The notes beneath the pieces were generated by a model. It had not been told where the DNA came from and did not search any database. It saw only the letters and a list, made by a program, of their open reading frames with translations. A program made the position numbers and the translations under genes. This document shows, piece by piece, positions 45,496 to 55,406 of a stretch of DNA of 64,000 nt. Each line of letters begins with the position of its first letter. Within the stretch, counting starts at the first letter, position 1. The stretch is from Shewanella psychromarinicola (lineage in GTDB: Bacteria; Pseudomonadota; Gammaproteobacteria; Enterobacterales; Shewanellaceae), in assembly GCF_003855155.1 (NCBI RefSeq), contig NZ_CP034073.1, forward strand, positions 4,526,001-4,590,000, in the 5' to 3' direction.

Positions 45496-47076
45496 CTATT
45501 TACCGTCTTGAGCGCGACGTTTTTTAAAGTCTGACTCTTCGAGCCATTTTGGCCAGTCATTGTTATTGGCTAGCTGTGCAATAATATCACTTATTAAGGC
45601 TAAGTCTTGCTCAACCCCACCCAGATCCCAATTGGCATCATAGTCGTCTGCAGCTTGATGGTATTTATGGGCAATATAATCTGGATCGGTATCGCCTAAA
45701 CTCATAAACATCAACCCAGGCACACCTTGCTGAGCTAAGGCGAAGTGATCTGAACGGAACATCAAGCCATTTTGCGGCCGAGGATCGGCTTTAACCGTGC
45801 GACCTTGTGCTTTGGCAGCATTATCTAGATAGGTTTCTAACTGCGATACGCCTTGGCCATAACGCAAAATATAATCCACGCCTTTACCGACATTCATGCC
45901 ATCAATGTTTAAAAACGCCACTAATTGCTTAGTTGGCACCGGCGGATTGGCAGCAAAGTATTGCGCGCCAATAAGACCGGTTTCTTCGGCGGTAAACGCA
46001 GCAAATAAAATAGATCGTTTTGGCGCTTTGCTTTGCTCTTTAAAATGACGAGCAAGTTGTAACACGCCTGCGACACCAGAGGCATTGTCGACCGCACCGT
46101 TATAAATGCGAGTCTGGCCATCTTGAACTGTTTTACCCAAGTGATCCCAATGCGCATGCATCACCAACCATTCATCGGCTTGGCTGGTGCCAGGTAATAG
46201 CCCCGCTACGTTATAGGATGTGGCTAATTCGATAGTATTTTTTACCGCTAAATTAGCGTTAAGCTTGAGCGGAATAGACTTAAATCCAGCGTTGGCTGCA
46301 GTCAGTTTTAGCTTATCAAAATCAAGCCCCGCAGCGTTAAACACTTTTTGGGCGACATTATGTTGAACCCAACCCATCACGCCAATATGTGATTGATTTT
46401 TATTATTATCGACTAATGTGAACTTGGTATTGGTATTGCTGTTTTCGACCACATTCCAACCGTAAGCGGCGGGTGCAGTTTCGTGGACAATAAATACCGC
46501 TTTAGCCCCCTGCCTTGCCGCTTCTTCGTATTTGTAAGTCCAACGACCATAATAGGTCATGGCATTACCTTTAAAAATGTCAGGATCTTGCGTAGCAAAA
46601 CCAGGATCATTCACTAGCACAATGACGGTTTTGCCTTTTACATCAATGTTAGCGTAATCATTCCACTGATATTCAGGGGCATTAATGCCGTAACCAACAA
46701 ACACCACGTCGCTATTATCTAACGCAACTTGAGGCAAAACTTGCTCAGTGCGCGCGGTGAAATCAGTGCCATTATTAAAAACCAAATCGCCAATGTTAAA
46801 CTGCATGGTTTGGTCAGCAGTAATTTTTGCCATCGGCACAGCTTGACGGTAACTGTCACCAAAGCCCGGCTTAAGACCCATGGCCTTGTATGCATGCTCT
46901 ACATACTCCACCGTCAACTTCTCACCATGTGACAAGGGCCCACGACCTTCAAATTTATCGCTGGCGAGGGTTTGCACATCTTGACGATAGGTTTTTTGAT
47001 CAAATTGAAATGGCGCAGCATTCACGCTTGGCAACAAAAAAACACCAAACACGGCCAATAAACGAAAAGTATTCAC
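45496..47076 (-). CDS. Secreted M28 zinc aminopeptidase
   Basis: Exported peptidase of 526 residues. I start at GTG 47076 (read as MNTFRLLAVFGVFLLPSVNA), because GGGG lies nine bases upstream and it opens a clean signal peptide ending VNA-AP. The longer ORF start adds 27 residues before it. A PA-like insert (GYGINAPEYQWNDYANIDVK) precedes the M28 domain. Zinc ligands are seen in HAHWDHLGK, the bridging Asp in GAVDNASGVAGVL, Glu pair in FTAEETGLIG and a late SDHFALAQQGVPGL. It digests peptides in the periplasm or medium. Its promoter abuts the CRISPR array's leader-distal end. Confidence 0.9.
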   Translation of the reverse strand: MNTFRLLAVFGVFLLPSVNAAPFQFDQKTYRQDVQTLASDKFEGRGPLSHGEKLTVEYVEHAYKAMGLKPGFGDSYRQAVPMAKITADQTMQFNIGDLVFNNGTDFTARTEQVLPQVALDNSDVVFVGYGINAPEYQWNDYANIDVKGKTVIVLVNDPGFATQDPDIFKGNAMTYYGRWTYKYEEAARQGAKAVFIVHETAPAAYGWNVVENSNTNTKFTLVDNNKNQSHIGVMGWVQHNVAQKVFNAAGLDFDKLKLTAANAGFKSIPLKLNANLAVKNTIELATSYNVAGLLPGTSQADEWLVMHAHWDHLGKTVQDGQTRIYNGAVDNASGVAGVLQLARHFKEQSKAPKRSILFAAFTAEETGLIGAQYFAANPPVPTKQLVAFLNIDGMNVGKGVDYILRYGQGVSQLETYLDNAAKAQGRTVKADPRPQNGLMFRSDHFALAQQGVPGLMFMSLGDTDPDYIAHKYHQAADDYDANWDLGGVEQDLALISDIIAQLANNNDWPKWLEESDFKKRRAQDGK

Positions 47077-47208
47077 GGACAACGTCCCCTGTTGAGTATT
47101 GAGAAAAATCATTGTAACAGCAATAAAGCACTCACTGCGTGATAAAAAAGCGAACACTTCGCGGCTAGGATCGCTTCGCTGCTAGAGCGGACTGCGTCCT
47201 GTATTGCG
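47077..47208. repeat. Dispersed intergenic repeat beside the CRISPR array
   Basis: CGCGGCTAGGATCGCTTCGCTGCTAGAGCGG-type words (47160-47195) match the repeat family seen at 30247-30575 and 63121-63540. It forms the leader-distal border of the array and contains the M28 gene promoter region. Confidence 0.45.
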
Positions 47209-49931
47209 CGGTTCAGCCCCGTGGATACGGGAAACACACGCCCTTTTTTCTTTGATGCAGACAACAAACCGGTTCAGCCCCGTGGATACGGGGAACACTT
47301 CTATACCCGCCATTTTTACGTCTTTATGTCCGGTTCAGCCCCGTGGATACGGGGAACACATTTATCGATGGCGTTCTGGTTGCAGGTAATGCGGTTCAGC
47401 CCCGTGGATACGGGGAACACTGTTAATGATGAATGGGGCGTTAAGCGCACTACGGTTCAGCCCCGTGGATACGGGGAACACATTTCAGGTATGAACCCAA
47501 TGCAAATGGTTGGCGGTTCAGCCCCGTGGATACGGGGAACACTTTAAAACTACGGGCTCAGAAATGTCGAGCGCCGGTTCAGCCCCGTGGATACGGGGAA
47601 CACCTAAACTCATGCTGCCACCTCCATGAAACATTCGGTTCAGCCCCGTGGATACGGGGAACACTATTAAGTGGGTAGACTCAAACCCCGCAAGTGCGGT
47701 TCAGCCCCGTGGATACGGGGAACACCTCAATTAATAAGGTTTTAATTATGAAAGCTACGGTTCAGCCCCGTGGATACGGGGAACACATCAAAATCATTAC
47801 CAAATTCGTGCACACAATCGGTTCAGCCCCGTGGATACGGGGAACACATCAAAATCATTACCAAATTCGTGCACACAATCGGTTCAGCCCCGTGGATACG
47901 GGGAACACCTCAGTTGGTACTGTTGTAATTGGCGTAGTTGCGGTTCAGCCCCGTGGATACGGGGAACACGTTTGTGTGCATCATTTTCTCAAATAAGTTG
48001 GCGGTTCAGCCCCGTGGATACGGGGAACACGCCTTACGTGAGATTTGCTCACCTTGCACAACCGGTTCAGCCCCGTGGATACGGGGAACACTGGGTATCG
48101 TTTTAAATGGCTTTCTGAATGTGCGGTTCAGCCCCGTGGATACGGGGAACACAACTAATTCTGATGGTTTTGCTCAAATGCAAACGGTTCAGCCCCGTGG
48201 ATACGGGGAACACGACTTGTATGTCGTGAATTGACCTTCTGATAACGGTTCAGCCCCGTGGATACGGGGAACACACATACGTGCCGCCATATCTACCAGC
48301 AGACTGCGGTTCAGCCCCGTGGATACGGGGAACACCCGCGACTAATAGATAAGGCGCACGAATTAGGCGGTTCAGCCCCGTGGATACGGGGAACACTTAA
48401 TTGTAGGTATATCAGTGAGTACACTTGGCGGTTCAGCCCCGTGGATACGGGGAACACATCTCAACCAATGTGATCAACATGTAAGTAATCGGTTCAGCCC
48501 CGTGGATACGGGGAACACAGATGTAAATCTTATTAGTAAAGATGTGTTTGCGGTTCAGCCCCGTGGATACGGGGAACACGTCTTGGCTGGCGTCGGTTGC
48601 GGTATCTAATGCGGTTCAGCCCCGTGGATACGGGGAACACTGTCCGGTCATACAAAAACAATGCGGTCACGGCGGTTCAGCCCCGTGGATACGGGGAACA
48701 CCACAACATTGACGCCCATATCTTCTAAAAAGGCGGTTCAGCCCCGTGGATACGGGGAACACAATTGCGTTAAATGGCTATAAGGTTGTGCTTTCGGTTC
48801 AGCCCCGTGGATACGGGGAATACTGCGAATATAGCACCAACATTAAATACCTCCGCGGTTCAGCCCCGTGGATACGGGGAACACTTGCCGGTGCGTTGGC
48901 AAAATTCGTTATCAAACGGTTCAGCCCCGTGGATACGGGGAACACGGAAAAAACGCCCATTCCCTCGCTAGTCAAATCGGTTCAGCCCCGTGGATACGGG
49001 GAACACAAACGGGTTAATTCTACTCGCAACCGTTTCAACGGTTCAGCCCCGTGGATACGGGGAACACTTTGAGCCACCACTTATAGATTCAATTTTTTGC
49101 GGTTCAGCCCCGTGGATACGGGGAACACAGGAAACACTAGCCGAGATATTGAACAAAACGCGGTTCAGCCCCGTGGATACGGGGAACACCGACTCAACTA
49201 GGTTAACATGCCCTCCGTCGCCGGTTCAGCCCCGTGGATACGGGGAACACTACCTCTGAAACAATAGCGGCAGTTTTACGTCCGGTTCAGCCCCGTGGAT
49301 ACGGGGAACACTACCTCTGAAACAATAGCGGCAGTTTTACGTCCGGTTCAGCCCCGTGGATACGGGGAACACGCTAATGATGCAATATCATTAACGATAG
49401 CGAACGGTTCAGCCCCGTGGATACGGGGAACACTGCCACTGCCCTTTAATCGGGGACATTTCAGGCGGTTCAGCCCCGTGGATACGGGGAACACGTCTTC
49501 TGTCGACAAATCGTGTTCTGCACATGCGGTTCAGCCCCGTGGATACGGGGAACACTGACTTGTGTGCATCGACTAAGTCGCTCATATCGGTTCAGCCCCG
49601 TGGATACGGGGAACACTAGCGTTATTGTTCTTGATGCTATTTTTTGCACGGTTCAGCCCCGTGGATACGGGGAACACAATCATGAGTATTTATAAAGATA
49701 TAAAGCAGGCGGTTCAGCCCCGTGGATACGGGGAACACATTTGAATAGGAGCAACACCGGTACGTTCAAACGGTTCAGCCCCGTGGATACGGGGAACACT
49801 TCAAATGGGTTTTTTCCGTTTATTAAAATTTCGGTTCAGCCCCGTGGATACGGGGAACACTCGCTTCGCTTGGTTGTTATCTCGCCCGTTTCCGGTTCAG
49901 CCTGTAATGGTCAAGTATTTCTGGAGAGATT

Positions 49932-50783
49932 TTAAGCCGCTTTTTTTAACTCATTATATTTCTGATGTGGCGTCTTATAATCTATTGCCGAATGTCTGCG
50001 TTTGTAATTGTAGAACTGAATATATTGCTCAACCACGCTCACTACTGCGCTGTGATTGGTAAAAGCTAAACGGTTTAATCTTTCAGTCTTTAAACTCCTA
50101 AAAAATCGTTCCATCACCGCATTATCCCAACAATTTCCTCTACGACTCATACTTTGTTCAATGCCTAAGTGCTTTAGCTTTTCTCTGAACACCTTAGCTG
50201 AGTACTGACAACCCTGGTCTGAGTGAAACATCAACTCCTGTGTATTTGGCCTCTGACGTTGTATCGCGTTATTTAATGCCGCTGTCGCTAACGCTGCATT
50301 GGGTTGGCTTGATAAGGCATACCCAACGATTTCTTTGGTCCCTAAATCAAGTACACAGGCTAAATAACTCCACCCCTGATGTGATTTTATATAGGTAATA
50401 TCACCCACCCAATGGGTATTATAAGTCGTAGGGTTAAACTGTCGTCTAAGCAAATTAGGTGCGTAAACTTGCTCCTCACCTTGATTTGGATAGTAATGCT
50501 TTTTCTTTGGCTTAATCGCTATTAATCCCAATTTTTTCATTACGCTAGCTATGGCGTAAACCCCAACCTTACAATTTAAATCTAATAAATCAGCCTGTAT
50601 TCGACGTTTGCCATACGTCGAGTGTGACTCAGAGAAAGCTTGCTCTATCAATTGTATCTGAGCCTGTTTTTCAACGCTTTTTGGGATCGGTTTGTAATAG
50701 AGACTACTACAACTGATCTCGAATACTCGGCATAATTCACTCATTTTAAAGCCTGGGTTTGCTTTCTTTACTTCGCGCATCAT
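49932..50783 (-). CDS. IS3-family transposase OrfB (DDE)
   Basis: Catalytic part of the IS3-type transposase, 283 residues in its own frame. An HTH_21-like region is followed by the integrase core. The three acidic residues lie in WVGDITYIKSHQGWSYLACV, in MFHSDQGCQYSA and in NCWDNAVMERFFRSLKTE. It overlaps orfA by 4 bp. A slippery A-run followed by G (minus strand, 50828-50822) inside orfA would give the OrfAB fusion by a -1 frameshift. It appears intact, so the element may still move. Confidence 0.92.
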   Translation of the reverse strand: MMREVKKANPGFKMSELCRVFEISCSSLYYKPIPKSVEKQAQIQLIEQAFSESHSTYGKRRIQADLLDLNCKVGVYAIASVMKKLGLIAIKPKKKHYYPNQGEEQVYAPNLLRRQFNPTTYNTHWVGDITYIKSHQGWSYLACVLDLGTKEIVGYALSSQPNAALATAALNNAIQRQRPNTQELMFHSDQGCQYSAKVFREKLKHLGIEQSMSRRGNCWDNAVMERFFRSLKTERLNRLAFTNHSAVVSVVEQYIQFYNYKRRHSAIDYKTPHQKYNELKKAA

Positions 50784-51091
50784 TTTAAGTTTTGATTGTC
50801 TCGAATGAAGAAAGCTGCAGCCTTTTTTAAGATATCATTATCCCTCATGGCTTGTTTTAGTTGGGCTTCTAGAAGCTGTATTCTTCGTTGTTCTTCAGTT
50901 AATGCTTTGACATTTTTCGGTGTTTTACCGGCTAATTCAGCCTGGTACTGCACTTTCCATCTAGACACCGCAGATTTACCTGCACCTGACATATCTTCAA
51001 TTTGCTTGTTCGTGTAACCCTGTTCGACCATCAGCTTGGCATATTCTAATTTTTGAAGAGGGCTGACAGTGATTTTAGTTTTTCTAATCAT
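50780..51091 (-). CDS. IS3-family transposase OrfA
   Basis: 103-residue DNA-binding half of the IS3 transposase. The N-terminal HTH has YTNKQIEDMSGAGKSAVSRW, and a leucine-rich coiled segment follows (RIQLLEAQLKQAMRDNDIL) with the usual end KKAAAFF. The slippery A6G for OrfAB production is in the codons for LKKAA. Confidence 0.92.
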   Translation of the reverse strand: MIRKTKITVSPLQKLEYAKLMVEQGYTNKQIEDMSGAGKSAVSRWKVQYQAELAGKTPKNVKALTEEQRRIQLLEAQLKQAMRDNDILKKAAAFFIRDNQNLK

Positions 51092-51624
51092 AATAAATAC
51101 CTTTAAGATTTTGCTTATTTTAAGCTATAAATCTCTACAGTTTCATTAGACCATTACAAACCCGTGGATACGGGGAACACTGGGTTGTCTCGGTGCCGAT
51201 TGGGTATGGCGGCGGTTCAGCCCCGTGGATACGGGGAACACAATCGATGCCAAATCACGTAATACCTGCCATGCGGTTCAGCCCCGTGGATACGGGGAAC
51301 ACTCATCGGTATCACCATCTTCTAAATGTTCAGGCGGTTCAGCCCCGTGGATACGGGGAACACCCTACATCATCACAAGAACGATGACCATATGCCGGTT
51401 CAGCCCCGTGGATACGGGGAACACTAGCTGCTTTAGGTTTTGGTGTTGGCCGTTTGCGGTTCAGCCCCGTGGATACGGGGAACACGTGCGTAAGCCTTTC
51501 CGTGCTTTTTCTCAATCCGGTTCAGCCCCGTGGATACGGGGAACACACTATTACAAGCACGACGCTGCGATAAAATTGCGGTTCAGCCCCGTGGATACGG
51601 GGAACACAGATTCAAATCTTATTA

Positions 51625-52476
51625 GGGGCTGTTGATCTTTGTTTGAATTTTGTGCGAAGAAGGTAATCTCGTATAATTCACTTCGCCAAAAACAAATACA
51701 ACGAGATTACCATGCCCCGATTAATGCTCACTGATGAGATGTGGTCGAAGCTAAAAGCTATTCTGCTTGATGATAGAGTTTATAACAAGCAAGAGCATCG
51801 ATTTACGATGGAAGGTATCCTTTACCGATTGCGTGTTGGCTGCCCTTGGCGAGATTTACCTGAATATTTTGGCTTATGGAATACCATTTACCGTCGATTT
51901 TTACTGTGGTCAAGAAAAGGTATTTTACTTAGGCTGTTCAAAACATTATCGACTAATAGTGATACTGAATGGGAATTTATTGATGGAAGTTATGTAAAAG
52001 CCCATCAACACAGTTCAGGTGCATCATCTGATGAAAATCAAGCAATTGGGTTAAGTCGTGGTGGTAATACAAGCAAAATCCATCTCGCGGTAGATAGCTA
52101 TGGTTTACCGATAGAATTCATTGTTACAGGTGGAGAAGTTCATGATAGCAAAGCAGCTAATGCCCTTATTGAACTATTGCCACAAAGTCATTTTATTATT
52201 GCAGACAAAGGCTACGACAGTGAAGCGATTAGAGATAAAGTGCGTGAATGTGGTTCAAAGCCAGTGATCCCTAGAAGACAAAATTCGAAGCAAGGAAATG
52301 GCGATATCGATTGGTGTTTATACAAATATCGGCATTTAGTTGAAAATGCTTTTGCTCGGCTCAAGCATTTTAGAGCGATAGCTACCCGCTATGATAAATT
52401 GAAAATTAATTTTGAAAGCCTGCTGGCTCTAGCTTGCTCTATAATTTGGCTGCCAATGTGAAAGATCAACAGCCCC
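51625..52476 (+). mobile_element. IS5-family insertion sequence inside CRISPR spacer 52
   Basis: 852 bp with perfect 16-bp inverted ends starting GGGGCTGTTGATCTTT. It is flanked by TA on both sides, and removing one TA rebuilds a spacer of exactly 32 bp, so TA is the target duplication, as in the IS427 subgroup of IS5. The transposase gene runs opposite to crRNA transcription. Confidence 0.92.
51712..52461 (+). CDS. IS5-family transposase
   Basis: 249-residue single-frame DDE transposase. The N-terminal part has MEGILYRLRVGCPWRDLPEYFGLWNTIYRRF, typical of the IS427/IS1031-like DUF4096 region. The catalytic acids are in FIDGSYVKAHQH, in IIADKGYDSEAIR, and in YRHLVENAFARLK. The reading frame is continuous (many relatives need a frameshift), so the enzyme looks intact. 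Confidence 0.93.
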   Translation: MPRLMLTDEMWSKLKAILLDDRVYNKQEHRFTMEGILYRLRVGCPWRDLPEYFGLWNTIYRRFLLWSRKGILLRLFKTLSTNSDTEWEFIDGSYVKAHQHSSGASSDENQAIGLSRGGNTSKIHLAVDSYGLPIEFIVTGGEVHDSKAANALIELLPQSHFIIADKGYDSEAIRDKVRECGSKPVIPRRQNSKQGNGDIDWCLYKYRHLVENAFARLKHFRAIATRYDKLKINFESLLALACSIIWLPM

Positions 52477-53010
52477 TAGTAAAGATGTGTTTGCGGTTCA
52501 GCCCCGTGGATACGGGGAACACACAACGTGATAACCAACACCATCGCCTAGGGGCGGTTCAGCCCCGTGGATACGGGGAACACTTTGTTTCGATAACTAA
52601 TAATATCAAGCCTAGCGGTTCAGCCCCGTGGATACGGGGAACACTCTTACGGGGGTTACTTCTACAATTACACTTACGGTTCAGCCCCGTGGATACGGGG
52701 AACACATTAGGGCGTGGCATAAATGAGTTTGAATAACCGGTTCAGCCCCGTGGATACGGGGAACACGCCTGTACGGTCTTCCCAATAGAATTCGATTTCG
52801 GTTCAGCCCCGTGGATACGGGGAACACTTTACAATTGACACAATTAACCCCCTGCCGAACGGTTCAGCCCCGTGGATACGGGGAACACTACCTCTTAGGC
52901 ATTTGATACAATTTCGGGTGCGGTTCAGCCCCGTGGATACGGGGAACACCCAACTCCATACCTTTCTAGTACACACCACACCGGTTCAGCCCCGTGGATA
53001 CGGGGAACAC

Positions 53011-53086
53011 TCTAATAGCATATAATTGTTTTTATTGAATAAAAACACTCATACTAAATCTACCAAATTTTTAAAGAACTTAACAC
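53011..53086 (-). promoter_or_regulatory. CRISPR leader
   Basis: AT-rich 76 bp between cas2 and the first leader-proximal repeat. Read on the minus strand it carries TTGGTAGATT (53066-53057) and ends in ATTAGA just before the repeat. Both resemble what I recall of the E. coli type I-E leader. The pre-crRNA promoter probably lies here and in the 3' end of cas2. No clean IHF site was found by eye. Confidence 0.75.
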
Positions 53087-53425
<339 letters not shown>

Positions 53426-53856
53426 TCACCAATAGATTCAGGTTCTGGCAAAGCGGGTGGCTGGGCATCTTCATAAGGTTTTGGCGGTGTGATCTCGCCG
53501 GCGCTTAAAATCTCTTCAATAAGCGGAATTAGTCGTTGTAAAGTTTTATCTTTTCGAAATGCTTCCCTACATGCAATACGCACTTCTCGGTCGGGCTGTT
53601 TAGGGTGATTACTTGCCACCTTAAATGCCGCAGGCACAACGGTATCAAACTTAATGATGTCAGCTATATCATATACAAACGAAAGAGGTTTACCTGAATG
53701 TAAAAAACCAATAGCTGGAGCATAACCCGCAGCTAAAATTGCAGCTTCTGTTACGCCATATAAACACGATGTTGCAGAACTTATACATTGATTAATTACA
53801 TCTCCTGCCTGCCAATCTTTTGGGTTATAACGTCTTCCGCGCCATTCAATATTATA

Positions 53857-54829
53857 CATGCCTATGCACTTGGCTCAGTAAGAATGTATTGGCGTGTGAA
53901 TTATTGCCAAATTTAACAATCTGTTAGGTATTTCTCTTTCCATTTTTCTACGATTGAACCGATAACAGAACTCACTCAGGTATTCTTGCAGGTACTTTCC
54001 TGAAACACCATGAAATGTCCCAAGTAAAAATGCCTTTAAGTTACCAATGGCAATATGAACCCAAGGCAGCCATTCATCAACAAGCTCACTGGGGGTAACC
54101 CTCGCTTCATGTTGTTGAGTCTTATCTATAATGTTCAACGCAGGTAAGCCGTCTGTATGCACTTTTTGCTGTCTCGTTAAGTGTTTGGCAACGAACTTTT
54201 CAACACTATCATGGCAAACGCTATTCACAGCCTGCATAGCAATAAATCCAGCTCTTTTTCCTTTGCTTTCAACGGCAACTAAAACAGGTGTTTTACCTTC
54301 TGCTCCACGTCCACGCTTGCCCTTCCTTCTGCCACCCACTAACGCATCATCAATTTCAATGACCCCTGACAGTCTATATAAGCTGTCTCTATGGCCCATA
54401 GCTGTTCTCAGCTTACTTAATATCAAACGTGCCGTTCGCCAATTAACTTCAATGTGCTTACTCAGTCTTAATGCTGAAATACTGCCCTTATCTGAGCCTA
54501 AAAAGTAGATAGCCCAAAACCACTTAGTGATAGGAATACGGCTACCGTGGAATAATGTGTCTGCTGTGACCGATGTTTGTTTATGACATTGACTGCATTC
54601 ATATACATTGCGGGTTGTAAGCTCATAGGCATGCTCACAAGAGCATCTAGGGCAAACAAAACCATTAGGCCATCTCATTTTCTTAATGTGATTTAAGCAA
54701 TCAGTTTCAGAGCTGAATTCACGTTGCCATTCAAAAAACTCGTTTCAGGCATTTTCATAGCAGATCTCACTTCTAGTCTTGATTTATACTATAAGAATAG
54801 GCCAAAACTGAGTCAGATGCATAGGCATG
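53857..54829 (-). mobile_element. IS1595-like insertion sequence in cas1
   Basis: 973 bp. The ends are inverted: both start CATGCCTATGCA and share a further CTCAGT block. ATATTATA flanks it on each side (53849-53856 and 54830-54837), a perfect 8-bp target duplication, as expected for IS1595. This makes the insertion a single simple event. Confidence 0.93.
53875..54758 (-). pseudogene. IS1595-family transposase, probable 1-base frameshift
   Basis: From MRWPNGFVCPRC (54678) on, 267 residues are open: zinc ribbon (CPRC...CSQC), DDALVGGRRKGKRGRGAEGK, HTDGLPALN and a C-terminal GTFHGVSGKYLQEYLSEFCY. The family normally starts upstream with a segment like FFEWQREFSSETDCLNHIKK, which is present in the DNA in the same frame as the rest. 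Its ATG (54752 or 54758) is one base out of frame, because the A-run at 54733-54738 (plus strand) has six bases where seven would restore M-P-E-T-S-F-F-E-W. So the transposase seems inactivated. Confidence 0.75.
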
Positions 54830-55406
54830 ATATTATATTGCTTAGCGAGTAGCTCATAGGTTTTACGAACACGAGCCCCTTCAATCCCTCGAAGCTGATC
54901 AACACTTCTTCGTTCTGGTGCAGCTTCGCCAAAACGCAGCTCAAACATTTTACGAACCACTTTTAAGCGAAGTGCTTCATCGAGGGCTAGCTTGGCTTGA
55001 TATAATAACTTGTCTGACCGAGCGCCTCCGGGCTGACCAACAGAATAAAGTCTTACCCCAGCCTCTTCGACCCAAATTAGCAGCGTACCGGTTGTTGCTG
55101 CGAGTTTTACTGCTGCGTGGCTTATCCGTGTGCCGGGCTCAAGTAAAATACACACTACAGAGCCTACAGGTATATGCATACGCTCGCCGTTCACCTCATC
55201 AATGACAACAAATGCACCATCACGAACATCTATCCGGCCCATGGCTACAAAAATCATCGAGTTTCGGTCTTTGATTGGGATAGGTTTTAACGGAAGAAAA
55301 GCCATTATCTCAAGTCGCTTTGATGAAAAATATAAATATCTGTGTCTATTGAAGCTTCGCTTACGACCATAACAGTTCCTTTGTTTTTTTGTGAAATAGT
55401 GTCAAT

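Larger units (their letters stand above)
49903..51158 (-). mobile_element. IS3-family insertion sequence inside CRISPR repeat 45
   Basis: 1256 bp bounded by the inverted ends TGTAATGGTC and GACCATTACA. It contains overlapping orfA and orfB on the minus strand. Left flank holds repeat bases 1-10. The right flank reads AAC then the remaining repeat, where a 3-bp duplication would predict GCC, so no perfect target duplication is present. Confidence 0.9.
47209..53010 (-). CRISPR. Type I-E CRISPR array, 61 repeats and 60 spacers, interrupted twice
   Basis: The 29-bp repeats start CGGTTCAGCCCCG and end TACGGGGAACAC (plus strand). Every start falls on an exact 61-bp period, so all spacers are 32 bp. 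On the minus strand the RNA reads GTGTTCCCCGT...ACGGGG plus an 8-base CTGAACCG handle, the I-E form, so the array is transcribed leftward from the leader at 53011-53086. Repeats 1-44 lie at 47209-49860. Repeat 45 is split by an IS3-family element, repeats 46-52 end at 51607, spacer 52 is split by an IS5-family element, and repeats 53-61 end at 53010. Variant repeats: the leader-distal first (GGGAAACAC) and number 27 (48795, GGGGAATAC). Spacers 10/11 and 34/35 are exact duplicates, and spacers 22 and 52 are near-identical. Leftward numbering is by coordinate, so the newest spacer is number 60. Confidence 0.98.

Noticed and set aside
47221..52736. Many plus-strand ORFs in the array coding for repeated SAPWIRGT / QPRGYGEH / FSPVDTGNT peptides
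   Set aside because: These are the three translations of the CRISPR repeat; the 61-bp period shifts frame each unit. Not genes.
47238..52981. Self-targeting spacers against other parts of this window
   Set aside because: By eye I found no match to window sequence apart from the duplicated spacers; a whole-genome search with both strands would be needed to claim self-targeting or its absence.
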